Positions 49,406-60,385 of a stretch of 64,000 nt of DNA are shown piece after piece. The notes beneath the pieces were generated by a model that saw nothing but the letters and a program-made list of their open reading frames with translations, was not told where the DNA came from and did no database searches. The position numbers were made by a program, and so were the translations under genes. How positions within the stretch are numbered: position 1 is the stretch's first letter; every line of letters starts with the position of its first letter. This DNA is from Aspidiotus rigidus (lineage: Eukaryota; Arthropoda; Insecta; Hemiptera; Diaspididae): contig JAVHKY010000010.1 of the NCBI GenBank assembly GCA_035079385.1, positions 1,364,001 through 1,428,000 of the forward strand. The letters are read 5' to 3'.

Positions 49406-49564
49406 CTCCAAACATGATTATAAAAATAAACGTGTTCCCCCAGTCGACTCTTGCATCATATGGGCCCTAACTCCAAAATTTACTATTCACATCAACCCCC
49501 ACGACTCCTCCTAATAATCCTACATACTGTATCCCTTCTCTTCCTTCATGATCATCAGCTCTGA

Positions 49565-50060
49565 CCCCGAGGCATCCCGTAACTATGACGTCATCAACCG
49601 TGACCCCGAACCTGATACTGCATTTTGCGAGTTCAATCCACTTTCCCTCATCCTTGTAATCTACCTATAAGTGGTTTAGTATACTTTTAGGCTTTTATAC
49701 TGCTGTATTTTAGGCTTATGTTAGATCTGGTTTCATGAAGGCTAATAGTATGCCTAATATACTTTAGTGCACTGTGTAGCCCAGTATGATGAAGGCTAAC
49801 GAGTAGTACCGAATCTGAAATTTTGCAAATATGATGACCCGGAGGTCTAGTATGAGAGAGACTCGAGCAATATTACTATTGGGTCTATAATGGAGACTGT
49901 TGGGAGGCTTACGAGCGGAGCGATACTGACAATAGAGTAAGGAAGAGAAGAGAACCCAAGCTAACGACGTTATGAATGCTGATGACCTCACAGGTAGCCG
50001 TCACGGGTACTGATGATGACGTCATAGACAACCATCATGAATGGTTAAGACGTCACTAAT
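49565..50060 (+). repeat. Dispersed repeat with TGACGTCA, copy B (see 26990-27660)
   Basis: Same order and orientation as copy A but without the MITE, so it serves as the empty-site allele for that insertion. It carries TGACGTCA at 49586 and 50017. Confidence 0.85.
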
Positions 50061-50099
50061 GGTGATATCCGCGAGTGACGTGGATCAGAAAGCTCAACG

Positions 50100-50400
50100 T
50101 AGAGTACACTGCAACTATATTAATCCAAGAACGAGGACTCACTCAGCTAGATGGCTTATCTTACATTACACCTCGCTTACATAAATCCGAGCCCGCCGTG
50201 AGCTAGATAGCCTAACTTACAGTTTACGACTCAAGAACGGGAAGCGAACGAGCAGAGCGAGTAAGCCTCTAGTAAGCAAGACAGGTCAACATCCAGTATA
50301 ATGAGAACGAGTGAGCCCCCTGAACTAGATAGCTTATCTCATAGTATATCATAACTATATTAGCCCAAAAACACCCACGCCTCGATGAGAAAAATTCACA
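50100..50400. repeat. Degenerate tandem repeats with CTAGATAGCTTATC boxes
   Basis: CAGCTAGATGGCTTATCTTA, GAGCTAGATAGCCTAACTTA and GAACTAGATAGCTTATCTCA occur near 50137, 50200 and 50323, with further similarity in the AACTATATTARYCCAA blocks. Non-coding. Confidence 0.6.
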
Positions 50401-50639
50401 AGCCATAGGCTATGATTTCATCACAGAGCAGGCCTGGTTTGAACATTTACCAGACGTCAGCCAAAAAATCTCTCTTTTCATTCTATCATTTGCTTTGAAG
50501 AAGAAATTCTTGTATATTTCGATAGGTATAATCAAGTTTGAAACTCACGATTCTTTAACGGAATGAAACGAGGGGAGGCAGGAAACCTGTTTTATGGGAT
50601 ATGTATATGATATGAGGGGTACTTGGAAGGACTTTCTGA

Positions 50640-51640
50640 GTGTTATAGTGTTTGAAGGGTTGCATACCTGGCTCATTGAAGGGCGTACGCTGGTCGGTGT
50701 ATAAAGTATTGCATAGTCACTTGAAGGGGCTACATTTCAGGCTATATACACCAATCTCCGAGCTGTATATGGTAGGAGGCGGTCAGGGAAAATTTTTGAG
50801 CTCCAAGCTTTGCCGGCTGGCTAGACGGCAGATAGCGGAAGCTTTTTCCAACCACTCCCCCCCCCAACAAAAAAAAAACCGCTTTCCCGAGTCCCCCTCC
50901 TATCATATAAATTTTGGAGCTTGAAGTTTTTCCAAGTCCCGAAAATGATGACGTGACAACTTGAACGCGCTGCGATTTGAAGGATGACATCGTCCCCCTC
51001 TTGTCATATAAAGCTCAACAGGGGAAATTTTAGCAGTGAACCTGTTTTTTTTTTTTTGGGGGGGGGAGGGGTGAGAAGTTGACCGTGCGCCGTACGCTGT
51101 CCGGCAAAATACTTGAAAAATTTTTTATAGCTCGTGGGTCGAAATTTTTTCAAGTCCCCCTCCCATCATATATAGCTCGATAGTCGAAATTCTTCCAAGT
51201 CCCCCTCCTATCATATATAGCTCGAGGATTGACATTTTTCCAAGTCCCCCTCTTATAATATATAGCTCATGGGTCAAAATTTTTCTAAATTCCTTCCCCG
51301 CTTGGTGACGTCATCAACTTCGCTCGCACCCGCGCTCGCGGATGAAAATTTCCTGAAAGTACCGTCAACAAAAGGGATAGCGGGTTCCCCGCTAAAAAAA
51401 AAATCATGTTCCCTGTTAAATACCTTAGGATGTCCCGAGTATTATGGTCTTTAAAGCGTTGCATATGTGGCTTATTGGAGGGGCTAAGTCAACTGGTGTA
51501 TGAAGCATTTCATGTCTAGTTATTTCAAGAGGCTATCTTTCAGGCTATATACACCAATCTCCGAGCTGTATATGACAGGAGGGAGACATGGAAAATTTTC
51601 GAACTCCGAGCTTTGCCTGCCGGCTACGAAAACCCCCCAA
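50640..51640. repeat. Composite dispersed repeat, inverted copy B of 12135-12860 between direct repeats
   Basis: Positions about 50880-51410 align in reverse complement with 12135-12860 (CCCCCTCCYATCATATATAG boxes, GATGACGTGACAA, CGAGCGCGGGTG-like, TGACGTCA). On either side are direct repeats of about 180 bp (50650-50830 and 51445-51625). They share GGCTATATACACCAATCTCC, GAGCTGTATATG and GCTTTGCC-GGCT, so the whole looks like an element with terminal repeats. Confidence 0.75.
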
Positions 51641-51864
51641 TAAAACAGGTTCTCTGTTAGAAATAACGAGAATAACCTGACGATGACGTTACACTCCTGA
51701 TCTTGGTTGACCTGGACCTGATTAAGACTCCTCCAATGATGTCATGGGCTGGCAAGTACTAGTATAATATGCTATTTCAAGAGATCTAGAATGGGAATTG
51801 GTGGGCAATATGATTTGAGCGTGGTGAAAGGGGTAGAATATTGGCTCAAATTCTAGACCATACG

Positions 51865-52180
51865 AGTACTTGTATATTGATCGAACTCGAAAAGCTCGAT
51901 TATTTCAAACTCTTGTGAGCCTTCGCCCCATCCTCATTGACTTTGACTTACATAGGGACCACCTTGATTTTTGGGTAAATAAGTGTCAGTATCTAGAGTG
52001 GTCATTAGTGGGGAACGTAACTCATGTAGTCAAGTATGTTTTTACTTTCAAGGCAATATACAATCGTAAACCATATTTGTATATTGTTCAAACTAGCCTC
52101 CGAGTAAACTCGATGATCTTGAACCCTTTCAAATCGCTCCCCTTCATCTTGATTGACTTTGACGTAGGGATTACGCTGAT
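51865..52180. repeat. Degenerate tandem duplication, period about 205 bp
   Basis: TTGTATATTGATCGAACT followed by CATCCTCATTGACTTTGACT and TAGGGA (51868-51960) recurs as TTGTATATTGTTCAAACT and CATCTTGATTGACTTTGACG, TAGGGA (52073-52175). Confidence 0.65.
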
Positions 52181-53935
52181 GAATTGATATGCTGGGTAAG
52201 TATAAGTGTTGCTGGAACATAGCCTTCATTTTTTCCCTAAACACTATGATCTCGACCGTATGTCGTGCTCCCGATCCCAGTTGACCTTGATCTACTCAGA
52301 GACTACGTTGAAACGATCCCTGACTATGCTGAAAGAATAGGGGGAGTCAAGACGTAGGGTGTCCGTTTTGATGCAGGTTCTTGCTCTGGTGAAGAAGAGT
52401 CAATTATAACCAGCCGTTTTCTTGTTTCAACTGTAGGCTTATTGTAGTTTGCGTCGATATCGGATTGAATGTTGTCATAAGCAAGCATCTAATCCATCGC
52501 GTTGTGTAATCTCCTATTGCTAGTACCTTCTTCGCGAAGTAATCCAATGAATCAAAGGCTTGAACGAGAATGCACTTGTGTACTTGAATAGACAATCAAC
52601 CAAAGAAACTCGAAAAACTAAGTCATAAGATCACCTGAGAGGAAAAATGAATTCATTGTGAGCACGCACGCGATATATCAGTTAAATACTCGCAGCGTAT
52701 CTACGATGTTCCCGCGTACGTACACAGTTAACCTGTACGGAGCATGCAATCTTTAAAACAAAACGTGGTCGTCGAATTTACGTATTCAAATTAGGTTTAA
52801 TTTTCGCGCGTATATCTAAAAAGTATCGTGTCAAGGTCAACACAATCGTGTGTAAACATTTCAACTTTTGGCTCGCGTAAAAGTTCGGAGTAATTTTCCC
52901 CTCGCAAGTTTGATTGACGAAGCACGAGTTGATGTTGACGGACGGGGATATGCGAGTTATGTCGCGTCGTTGTCGTCGTCGACGTTCTGTTTCTCTTTTC
53001 AGGATGGGAAGTTTTCTATCCTGTTGTTTTTTCGATGCGCGTAAAGTAGAACTCGAACATTATTATTTTTACGTCAATTCCCAAGCAGTATACTATGTAC
53101 AGTTGTCGCGCCGTCGTCCACGTCCTATCGTTCAACTTATCGACGCTTTATCGTCGAAGGTACCGCGAGGAGAAAAAAAAAGCCGACGCGAAAATTTCCA
53201 TTAAGCTTTAATATAAAAAGAAAAGCGATCCGAAAATATTAGAATGAAGACAGAACTAAGGAAAAATTCTTCGTTTGATGAAGTTCATTCCATTTTTCTC
53301 TTACGTATTTGCTCATCGAATAGGTGAAAGATATTTCGGAATCTTCTTAATTTTTAATCGCGTTAGAAATGGTGCATACGAAACAGTTTCTCCTCGTTCC
53401 CTGTGTAAATATTTGGATTAATGTGGGGGCTTAAAATTCGAGAAAATCGTTTCATCGGTACCACTCATTTTCGACTCATAAGCTCGAATAAAATTTTCTT
53501 GCTGAATATGCGAAAAATGTTAATTAGTGTTTTGTATTTTCTAATGAAAACGCGAGAAATTTGAATATTGTGATGAGTACTACCACCTTATAAAGCAGAA
53601 GAGAGCCTGTTGCGTGGAGAAATGATTTTACCTTTTCTTTTTCTCGTGATGAAAAAGTCCAAGAAAATGTTCAGAAATACGTGGAGCATTGCGTTACATC
53701 GATCGATAAATTTATCTCGTAATTGCTAGCGTAGTAAAAATAATTTTAAAAACACGCGAACGCTTTCGGTTATAATAATTTGTAACAAGCGAGGACATTG
53801 ACCACAAATGATTCAGAAAGGAAAAATTTGAGTTAAACCTGAAATATCTACCTATTAGCAGGAATCAAAAGAAGCGAGTGAGGGAATTCGGACCAAAATA
53901 ATTTTCATGTGGCTCTAAGAAGATGAGCTTATCGT
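52181..53935. other. Apparently unique DNA, nothing recognised
   Basis: One plus frame at 52914-53204 (96 codons) is Arg-rich, driven by CGTCGTCG low complexity. No supported feature. Confidence 0.4.
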
Positions 53936-53941
53936 TCGCAT

Positions 53942-54800
53942 ATGAATCTTGTGTGTAAATATTCATTTTTGTTTTCAACAATGGCCACGTACGCAGTCCA
54001 TTCCATGACTATAAAGCACTTGGTTAGAGTCAATCAGGTCAGGGTCGATGTTGACCTTATCTCACAAGGAAATGCCTTGACTATACGACCTCCCTCCCCC
54101 GGGATTTACACCAAGATGGTAGGAAACGGTGGATTAAGCTCCCGTTTCTAAGCAAGTTTTCATCGCAGTTGGGTCGTACCCTCCGCCCCTTTGGTTTTCG
54201 GTCAGCCTTCTATAATGTCAACACGGTTAAGAGCCTTTTCGTCAAACTAAAGGACCCTATCCCAAAGGCCGAGAGGGGAGGGGCTTATAGGGTGGCTTGT
54301 GGAGATTGCCCTAGCGTCTATATAGGGATGACCAGCCGTCAATTCCAAATATTAGAGTTGACCAACACAAAAAAGCTTGGAGGAAAAAGAAAGTAGGGGA
54401 GTCAGCCTTTGCTGATCATTTGATCGAAAGTGGTCACAATTTTAAAGAGGGATCCGAAGTCCTCCTTCATAGGGAAAACTCATACTTCAAGCGTCTGGCC
54501 CTTGAGGAAATAGAAATCCTCCGACATCGGAATAATAGTAGCGTTACCGTTTTGAACAGGTACATTCCTGAAAAAAGATTGATCGAATCAGTCTACCGGA
54601 ATGATTCACATTTCGATGACTTGTAGCTTCGGTCATGATCTCGTTTGATGTCTCTTGTTCTTGTTGGTGCTGGGTTCAGTTGCCTTCCACACTTCGAGAA
54701 TGGCTGATTAGCCGAAAGCGCTCGTGTTTTCAATTATCGTGCGGTCTTTTGCATCTTCCTTCGTGTTACTCCTTTGAGTATCCTTTTCATCCAAATTCAA
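53942..54800 (+). pseudogene. Penelope-like element, copy 2 (5' truncated)
   Basis: It retains only the end of the RT extension and the endonuclease. The first piece reads MTIKHLVRVNQVRVDVD, matching TIKHLTRVNGVNVDVD of copy 1. Then, with frame changes, QLGRTLRPFGFRSAFYN and LFVKLKDPIPKAERG follow. The GIY-YIG domain has GAYRVACGDCPSVYIG, SRQF, ADHLIESGHNF and EEIEILRHRN. A 2-base frameshift near 54345-54360 splits the endonuclease. The tail with its hairpin-GAAA motif is at 54692-54794. This is typical of Penelope 5' truncation, and it is not functional. Confidence 0.85.
54692..54724 (+). other. Penelope tail hairpin-GAAA motif, copy 2
   Basis: CTTCGAGAATG is followed by stem GGCT (54702-54705), loop GATT, stem AGCC (54710-54713), GAAA and GCGCTCG. 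Both stem strands differ from copy 1 but still pair. Confidence 0.7.
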
Positions 54801-55109
54801 GTTCGCAGTTTTAGAGTAGTGTGCAGATCAGCTTCTTATTCTCGGTTAATTATTGGCGCGATAAAAGTTGTCCATTGTGAAAGAATGCGACATGGGAATT
54901 TTTTTCCTTCTTTTCTGCGGACAGGTATTCCGTATGCTTGTTCACCCACTTTTGTCCTGTACTATTTTTTTTTATTAAAAATGTCATTCAGGCACATTGT
55001 GCCTCGAAATAGACATTCAGAAGAATGAGCTGGCGGAATTCTGCACAACCGTAGCATCAACGATTCAATCTATTTTTGTTTTTAAAACTTACCAAATATC
55101 TAATGAATC

Positions 55110-55660
55110 GTGTCAACTCCAAAACAACTCGCTATTCCGATCAAAAGTCGACTTATAAGAAACGCGATGTTATATTTTAAGCCGATTCAGGTCCATTTAA
55201 TGTCGATCGCAAATCGACACAAAATGACTGAAAGTCGACTCAAAATCGAATGCTCTTGTTTACTATCGACGCCTCGTCGATATCCAAATTGAGTCAATTC
55301 CGACTCCAGATCGACTCGCTATTCCGATCGAAAGTGGAATCAAGAGAAACGCGACACTATTTTGGCCAATTCAGTTTCGCCTTATGTCGACCGCAAATCG
55401 ACCCAGTATGACTGGAAGTCGACTCGCAATACTGTACGCTTCAAGAAAGTGACTGTCCATCGACTCCAAATCGACATCGATTTAAGGTCGATTAGCATAC
55501 ATTCCCAGAGAACTGGAAAGAGGCTGTTAATCGACGTAATAAAGCAATCGATTTCAAGTTATGAAAAAATTTGGAGAAGTCGACTCAAAATTGAGCTGAA
55601 ATGGACATGGCCAATGAGCCGGAATGAATTCGACACTTGACGACTCCGTATTATCCTAGC
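55110..55660 (+). repeat. TCGA-rich dispersed family, copy 4, with ~189-bp tandem duplication
   Basis: ACTCGCTATTCCGATC, AGAAACGCGA, TCGACCGCAAATCGAC and ATGACTGRAAGTCGACTC occur at 55125-55245 and again at 55313-55425. Positions 55500-55605 match copies 1-3 (AGAGAACTGG, AAATTTGGAGAAGTCGACTC). Confidence 0.8.
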
Positions 55661-55739
55661 ATAACTGTCGGCGCAAAACCATTTCAACGATATATTGACG
55701 TATGACATTCAAAGAAATTAATTCGTGGTCGACGTCAAC

Positions 55740-56230
55740 CGATTCCAATAGACAACTTTGTTCTATATTTAATCCGGTACACCACATCGTTGATTCTTTT
55801 CAATACTGTGCATGGGCCTTCCCATTTACTTTGTAGTTTTGGGCTTCTTCCTTTCTTCCTCTGTGATTAACCGGAGCTGTCCGCTTTTGCTTCATTTGTC
55901 CACCCATTACATCTTGCGGCAGCCTCTCAAACTGACTTTTGCATGCTTCCCATGAAAACTCGCCATCAAAGGTTGGTATTTTCACTTTTATTCCCCTAGA
56001 TTCCTCGTTCTGATCTGTTGGAGGCAAAATTGTTCTTCCCGGCGTGTTCTCATGACTCAGCGTTATCCTTAGAACTTGGGAATCACTCTCATTACGAAGA
56101 CCTTCCAACGATTTCTTTAGATCATCAGTTTGTTGCTGGACTGATTGCAGCTTCTGGTCTACTTGCTGCTCCGCTGCCTAGAGGATATCCTTGGTCTTTA
56201 ACCCCTCTTGACTAGTCTTCATTTCTGCTT
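55740..56230 (-). pseudogene. gag: Ty3/Gypsy gag remnant joined to an integrase tail
   Basis: Read on the minus strand from about 56230, this begins with coiled-coil-like MQNLQAEMKTSQEGLKTK, QQVDQKLQSVQQQTDDLKK and LEGLRNESD. It then has the gag motif IKVKIPTFDGEFSWEACK with FER (the V/IPxFDGxxSWExY pattern of Gypsy gag). Straight after it, in the same region, come NHRGRKEEAQNYKVNGKA and, by frame change, CTVLKRINDVVYRIK. The latter is the end of a Gypsy integrase (KLQSKWEGPYxVLKRINDVVYRI). Everything between (protease, RT, RNase H, integrase core) is absent, so an internal deletion has joined the two ends. The TTTTGGGCTTCTTYCTTTCT DNA is shared with 2905-2930 of the first Gypsy remnant, confirming the relationship. 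Confidence 0.75.
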
Positions 56231-57595
56231 GGAGGTTCTGCAAATATTGTAGAATTGATGAAACGCATCGATTCTAACGAAATTCTATATTTGTTTCATT
56301 TTTCCTTGTAAACAATACAAAAATTTTACGGGGTCTTTCGATCTTTTCTGAAGTTTTCGGTTTGAAAAAGAGGAAAAACGACTTGGGTGAGTGAAACCAG
56401 ATTGAAAAGAGGCGCACAGTCGCGCCAGTTCACATCAGTTGAAATTTTCTTCTCGAAATTCGTGACTCATACGAGTAGTAAATATTCAGGTACTTGTAAT
56501 CATATAGGCCGTGTGTCGTCTCATCACATCTTCAGCTTTTTCACGCCTCGTGATCACCGTGGCTTTATGATACCTTCTATAAAGATTGTCTGGCTTTTGT
56601 TCTTTCAAGGTTGGACATATCTGTTGAGTTCTAAAGAAAACTATTCCGAAAAAGTGAATTCTGAAAAGAAAAACCCACTCTGTAAGCTTTTTCGCATTTT
56701 TTTGCTCGTAATTATTTTCGCAGCTTGTTTTTTAATAAGCCAAAAACAATTGCGCTTTTTTAGCTTGCGTTGCTCACGTAAAATTTTACGCCTACTGACT
56801 GTAATAAGGGTATGGAAATAATGGATTCACCTCGCAATCATTGTTTCGTACTAATTTTTTTGAAGGTATCCAAATAAGAATTCTGAGTTTATAAAAGTAA
56901 GAGAAAAAGAATGAAGGAAAAAAAGGAGAAAAAAATTGCGACCAAACAAAAAACTAAACAGAGCGGAAAATGAAAGAAAAAAAAATGAAAACGGAAGTCA
57001 TTTTTGCGCAAATAATAATGTTAATAATAATAATTGTTTTCGCGAAATATTTTTCTCTTTTCTTTGCTCGCAGCATCGTCACGACAGCAGTAAAACGTAT
57101 AGTAGTATTAGCCACCAGATGGTAAAAGAGAAACTTGATAAGGTCGTATTGTATGTACAATTCGAACATTTTTCTTCATTTGCAGTTGCCTATATCAGTC
57201 GTTGGTAGATATTTTCATTTTCTTTTTCTTCTTCTTCCTTCTGTTATGGCCTAGGCCTCATCATTGTACAAGTTAACGGAACGTTCTTTGTTCGGTTGTT
57301 TGTAAAAATAATGGGTAGGAAGACTTATAAAATACGTCAGAGAAAACGCGTGACAATAAAAATCATAAATAATAAATAGTAATAAGGTTGAAAATATTAT
57401 CTACAAAAAATTTTCTTCTTCATTGTAAATTTGACAAAGTTTTGTTGTATATGTTCCTTGATTGTTGGATGTTATGAGGGAATAAACGCAATTTCAAGAT
57501 CGTGAGGAAAATTTTTCTAAAAATATTCCTATACCACCAAAAAAGACATTCTCTATGATGTATAAATTAAGGAATTAAGGGTGTTTTTTAACCGC
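56231..57595. other. AT-rich stretch, nothing recognised
   Basis: Plus frame 56387-56821 (144 codons) is basic and hydrophobic with no motif I know. Simple A-rich tracts lie at 56900-57000. No supported gene. Confidence 0.4.
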
Positions 57596-57599
57596 ACAC

Positions 57600-58235
57600 A
57601 CGCTTTAAACATTCTAAGGCTGTAATAGAGAACTACTCCTTGGACTGTACAAAAGGATCATCCGATGAAGATTAGATTACGGTTCCGCGACTTATAACTC
57701 AGCCAACAAAACTGTCCTTGCCGTACTAGATCCCATCCAAACCTCCTCTCTCAGGATTGCCTGAAGAGTTTATTGTACTAGCCCCAAACTCAGCCTAGGC
57801 GCCCCCTTCTCTTTCGTAGACTCACCCTAACCTCCAATTTTTTATTCTCTGTCTCCCGATTTCCGCAACTTCCAATTTATAAACAAAACTTTCTCCTTTA
57901 TGACAACCAACCCCCTAACAAACATGTTAACCTCAAATTCAATCACCTTCTTGATAAACCATTCATAACAGATCCCCCCCAGTGCCGTATCTCCCATGAA
58001 GCAAACGAAGCTGAAGCTTCGGGCGGCAAAATTTTTAGGGCGGCAAAATTTTCAAAAAAAAGGTTCAAAATAATCTGAAAAACATTCTCGAATTCTTTGG
58101 TGGGGGTTAGGGGCGCGGATTAGTGATTAGCTTCGGGGCGGCAAAGAGCTTAATCCGCCTGGATCCCCTACAAATCATGTATTCGACCTCCCCTCCTTGG
58201 ACTCCCTTTCAACCTAAAATACATCTCGATCAAAA
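57600..58235 (+). pseudogene. Jockey-like LINE ORF2 segment, left part of interrupted LINE
   Basis: The plus strand reads LDYGSATYNSANKTVL followed by DPIQTSSLRIA, CTSPKLSLGA and FSFVDS. This fits LDYGxxVYxSAxKxxLxxLDPIQxxxLRIATGAFRTSP, the conserved region after the RT thumb in Jockey-type ORF2. A hAT-like MITE interrupts at 57980-58161. Reading resumes briefly (FDLPSLDSL) before the Gypsy fragment. The matching C-terminal end is at 60.39-60.86 kb. Stop codons are present. Confidence 0.7.
57980..58161. mobile_element. hAT-like MITE inside LINE
   Basis: It starts CAGTGCCGTATCTCCCATG and ends AATCCGCCTG. It is flanked by GATCCCCC (left, within a C run) and GATCCCCT (right), an approximate 8-bp duplication. 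The interior repeats GGGCGGCAAAATTTT. Its start resembles that of the element at 18000 (CAGTGGCGTATTTCCCA). Confidence 0.7.
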
Positions 58236-58239
58236 GTAT

Positions 58240-58850
58240 TAATGGTAATATTTGTACCCAATCCTCAGTTGAATAATCTAGGATTGCAGGTTCGAGGCAA
58301 CAATGCCACCTTTCGATTTTTCCATTTGCTTCTGGGTGGTAAGCGGTTGTTTGTACTTTTTATTCTCCCAATAGCTCGGCCAGGCTGGCTATTAATTGGG
58401 TTCAAAGTGCCGGCCCTGGTCCTTGGTGATTTTAGCTGGGGTTCGAAAACGTGTTACCCATTCTAATGCTATGACCCGAGCTACCTCCAAAGCTTACACG
58501 TTATTAGTTGAAATTGCTTCTGGCCAGCATGTACGTCAGTCCATCATTGTTACAACAAATTGTTTCCCTTTGGAAGGGGGTACCGGCCCTACTATATCGA
58601 TATGCGGACGCATAAATCGGTCGCTTTTTTCAAATTTACCTAGCGGGCTCTAACTGTGTCTTCTTACTTTTGCTCGCTGGCACTGAATGCAGTTTTTTGG
58701 CCAAGTTTTATAATCTCAGTTCATGTTTGGCCATACTGCTCGTCCTGCTACCATTTCAGCCGTTACTCCTGGCTTCACGTGAGCTTGGTTGTGTAAACTG
58801 TACAATATAATCCAACTGACAAAGTCTGCGCGTGGACTCTCCCGCCGGTT
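58240..58850 (-). pseudogene. pol: Ty3/Gypsy integrase core remnant
   Basis: The minus strand reads MRPHIDIVGPVPPSKGKQFV with VTMMD, then a stop, TCWPEAISTNN, EVARVIALEWVTRF, TPAKITKDQGRHFEP and further stops, with QRAKVRRH just upstream. This is the catalytic core of a Gypsy integrase. The first Asp lies in HIDIVGP, the second in the DQGRHFE position (normally TDRGRQFES). The third acidic residue lies beyond the preserved part. It is mostly in one frame with four or so stops. No LTRs, RT or RNase H adjoin it. It sits between parts of the 57.6-61 kb LINE. Confidence 0.85.
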
Positions 58851-58922
58851 GATGATCTGAGTAGAGTACTTATGCAAGTTCTGACACAGTGAACAATTTT
58901 TCAGTTTTTCATTTAATTTTCA

Positions 58923-60382
58923 TAGGGATTGTGACTGTAATAATTTGAAACGGTCAGCGGTTATTGGTATGTGCAGATACAGAATTTAAAATGGTTGTCG
59001 GTCAACTGTTATGAAAATATTTTTCAAAATGGTCAAACAGTTATTCCTAAAAATGAATCAATCATAGTGGTTAATACTCAGTTCACTATTTGGGTTAAAA
59101 CTCGCATATTTTGATTCAATTTTCCATCTTCAAATTCATTGTTGTGAGTTGTAATTATCTAAATAATAATAAAATTTGGGTTAAAGATAAGAAATAACCA
59201 CCAGAGAACCAACACTTGACTTTCATACGCGAGTTTATTTTATATAACCGACATGGGGCTACCGCGTTGGTTTACTGCCATACTGGGAGTAAGAGGCAAG
59301 TAAGAGTGATGCCGCGGGACTTAGAAATATTTTTGTACTTCTTAGACTTGTATTTTCAACTGTTTGACTTGGAATTATTTTCTTTGAAATATTTTCATAT
59401 TTCTTGGACTTGTAAAATTTTTCATTTTCAATTCTTGGACTTGAAATATTTTCAACTGTTGGATTTGGAATTATTTTCAACTGTTGGACTTGGAATTATT
59501 TTCAAATTGTGGGACTTTGAAATATTTTTGTAAGTGGACTTGTAAAATTTTTCATTTTCAATTCTTGGACTTGGAAATATTTTCATAAGTGGACTTGTAG
59601 AATTTTTCATTTTCAATTCTCGGACTTGGAAATAATTATTTTCAACTGTTGGACTTAGAATTATTTTCTTTGAAATATTTTCATACTTCTTGGACTTGTA
59701 AAATTTTTCATTTTTGGGTTGAAAATACATATTACAAAGTCCGACGATCAAAAATGAAAAATTTTTGCAAGTCCAAGAAGTATGAGAATATTTTAAAGTT
59801 TAACAATTGGAAAATAATTCCAAGTCCGATAGTTGAAAATATTTCAAAGTCCAACAGTTTAAAATAATTCCGAATCCAACAGTTGAAAATATTTCAAAGT
59901 CGAAGAATTGAAAATGAAAAATTTTACAAGTCCAAAGAAGTACAAAAATATTGCCAAGTCCCACGGCATCACTCTTACTCGCCTCTTACTCCCAGTATGG
60001 CAGTAAACCCATGTCGGTTACATAAAATAAACTCGCCTTTCATACCTTCACACCAACATTGCCCACAGTTCACACACATGGATTTCCTTCTCAAATCTAA
60101 TACTATTTGAACCAGGCATCCGCCAGGATTGCTAATGACAGATGTTTTATACAACAGTGGTAGTACTTTTAGGGAAGAGGAATTTTGATTAAAAGCTGGA
60201 AAGAAAATGGTCAGTGATAACAGTTATGACTGTTTGACCAAAATTTCTAGATGGTCAAACAATTATATCAGTCTCCCATTTTGTATTTAAATGATTATTG
60301 GTCAAACTGTCAAACATTACCCTCTTTTTTGTTTTGGTCAACAGTCATAACTATTATAATAAGAGTTTCTCTACAATCCCTA
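58923..60382. mobile_element. Outer foldback element with TAGGGATTGT termini
   Basis: TAGGGATTGT at 58923 is inverted at 60373-60382. Flanks are AATTTTCA (58915-58922) and AATTTTCT (60383-60390), a 7-of-8 target duplication. Subterminal parts on both sides hold GGTCAACAGTYATAAC and GGTCAAACAGTTAT boxes in opposite orientation. The inner foldback 59229-60036 lies inside it. The LINE reading frame resumes exactly at the right flank. Confidence 0.7.
59229..60036. mobile_element. Inner foldback with tandem-box arms and 9-bp target duplication
   Basis: The end GCGAGTTTATTTTAT is inverted at the other end and followed by AACCGACATGG and CTGCCATACTGGGAG on both arms. Perfect CTTTCATAC lies at 59220-59228 and 60037-60045. 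Both arms are filled with a tandem unit of about 25-55 bp, TTGGACTTGGAATTATTTTC with AACTG or TTTGAAATATTTTC, running in opposite directions and meeting near 59730. No transposase. A 9-bp duplication fits the Mutator-like superfamily. Confidence 0.88.
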
Positions 60383-60385
60383 AAT

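Noticed and set aside
52914..53204. 96-codon Arg-rich plus frame
   Set aside because: Driven by CGTCGTCG low complexity; no recognisable domain or signal.
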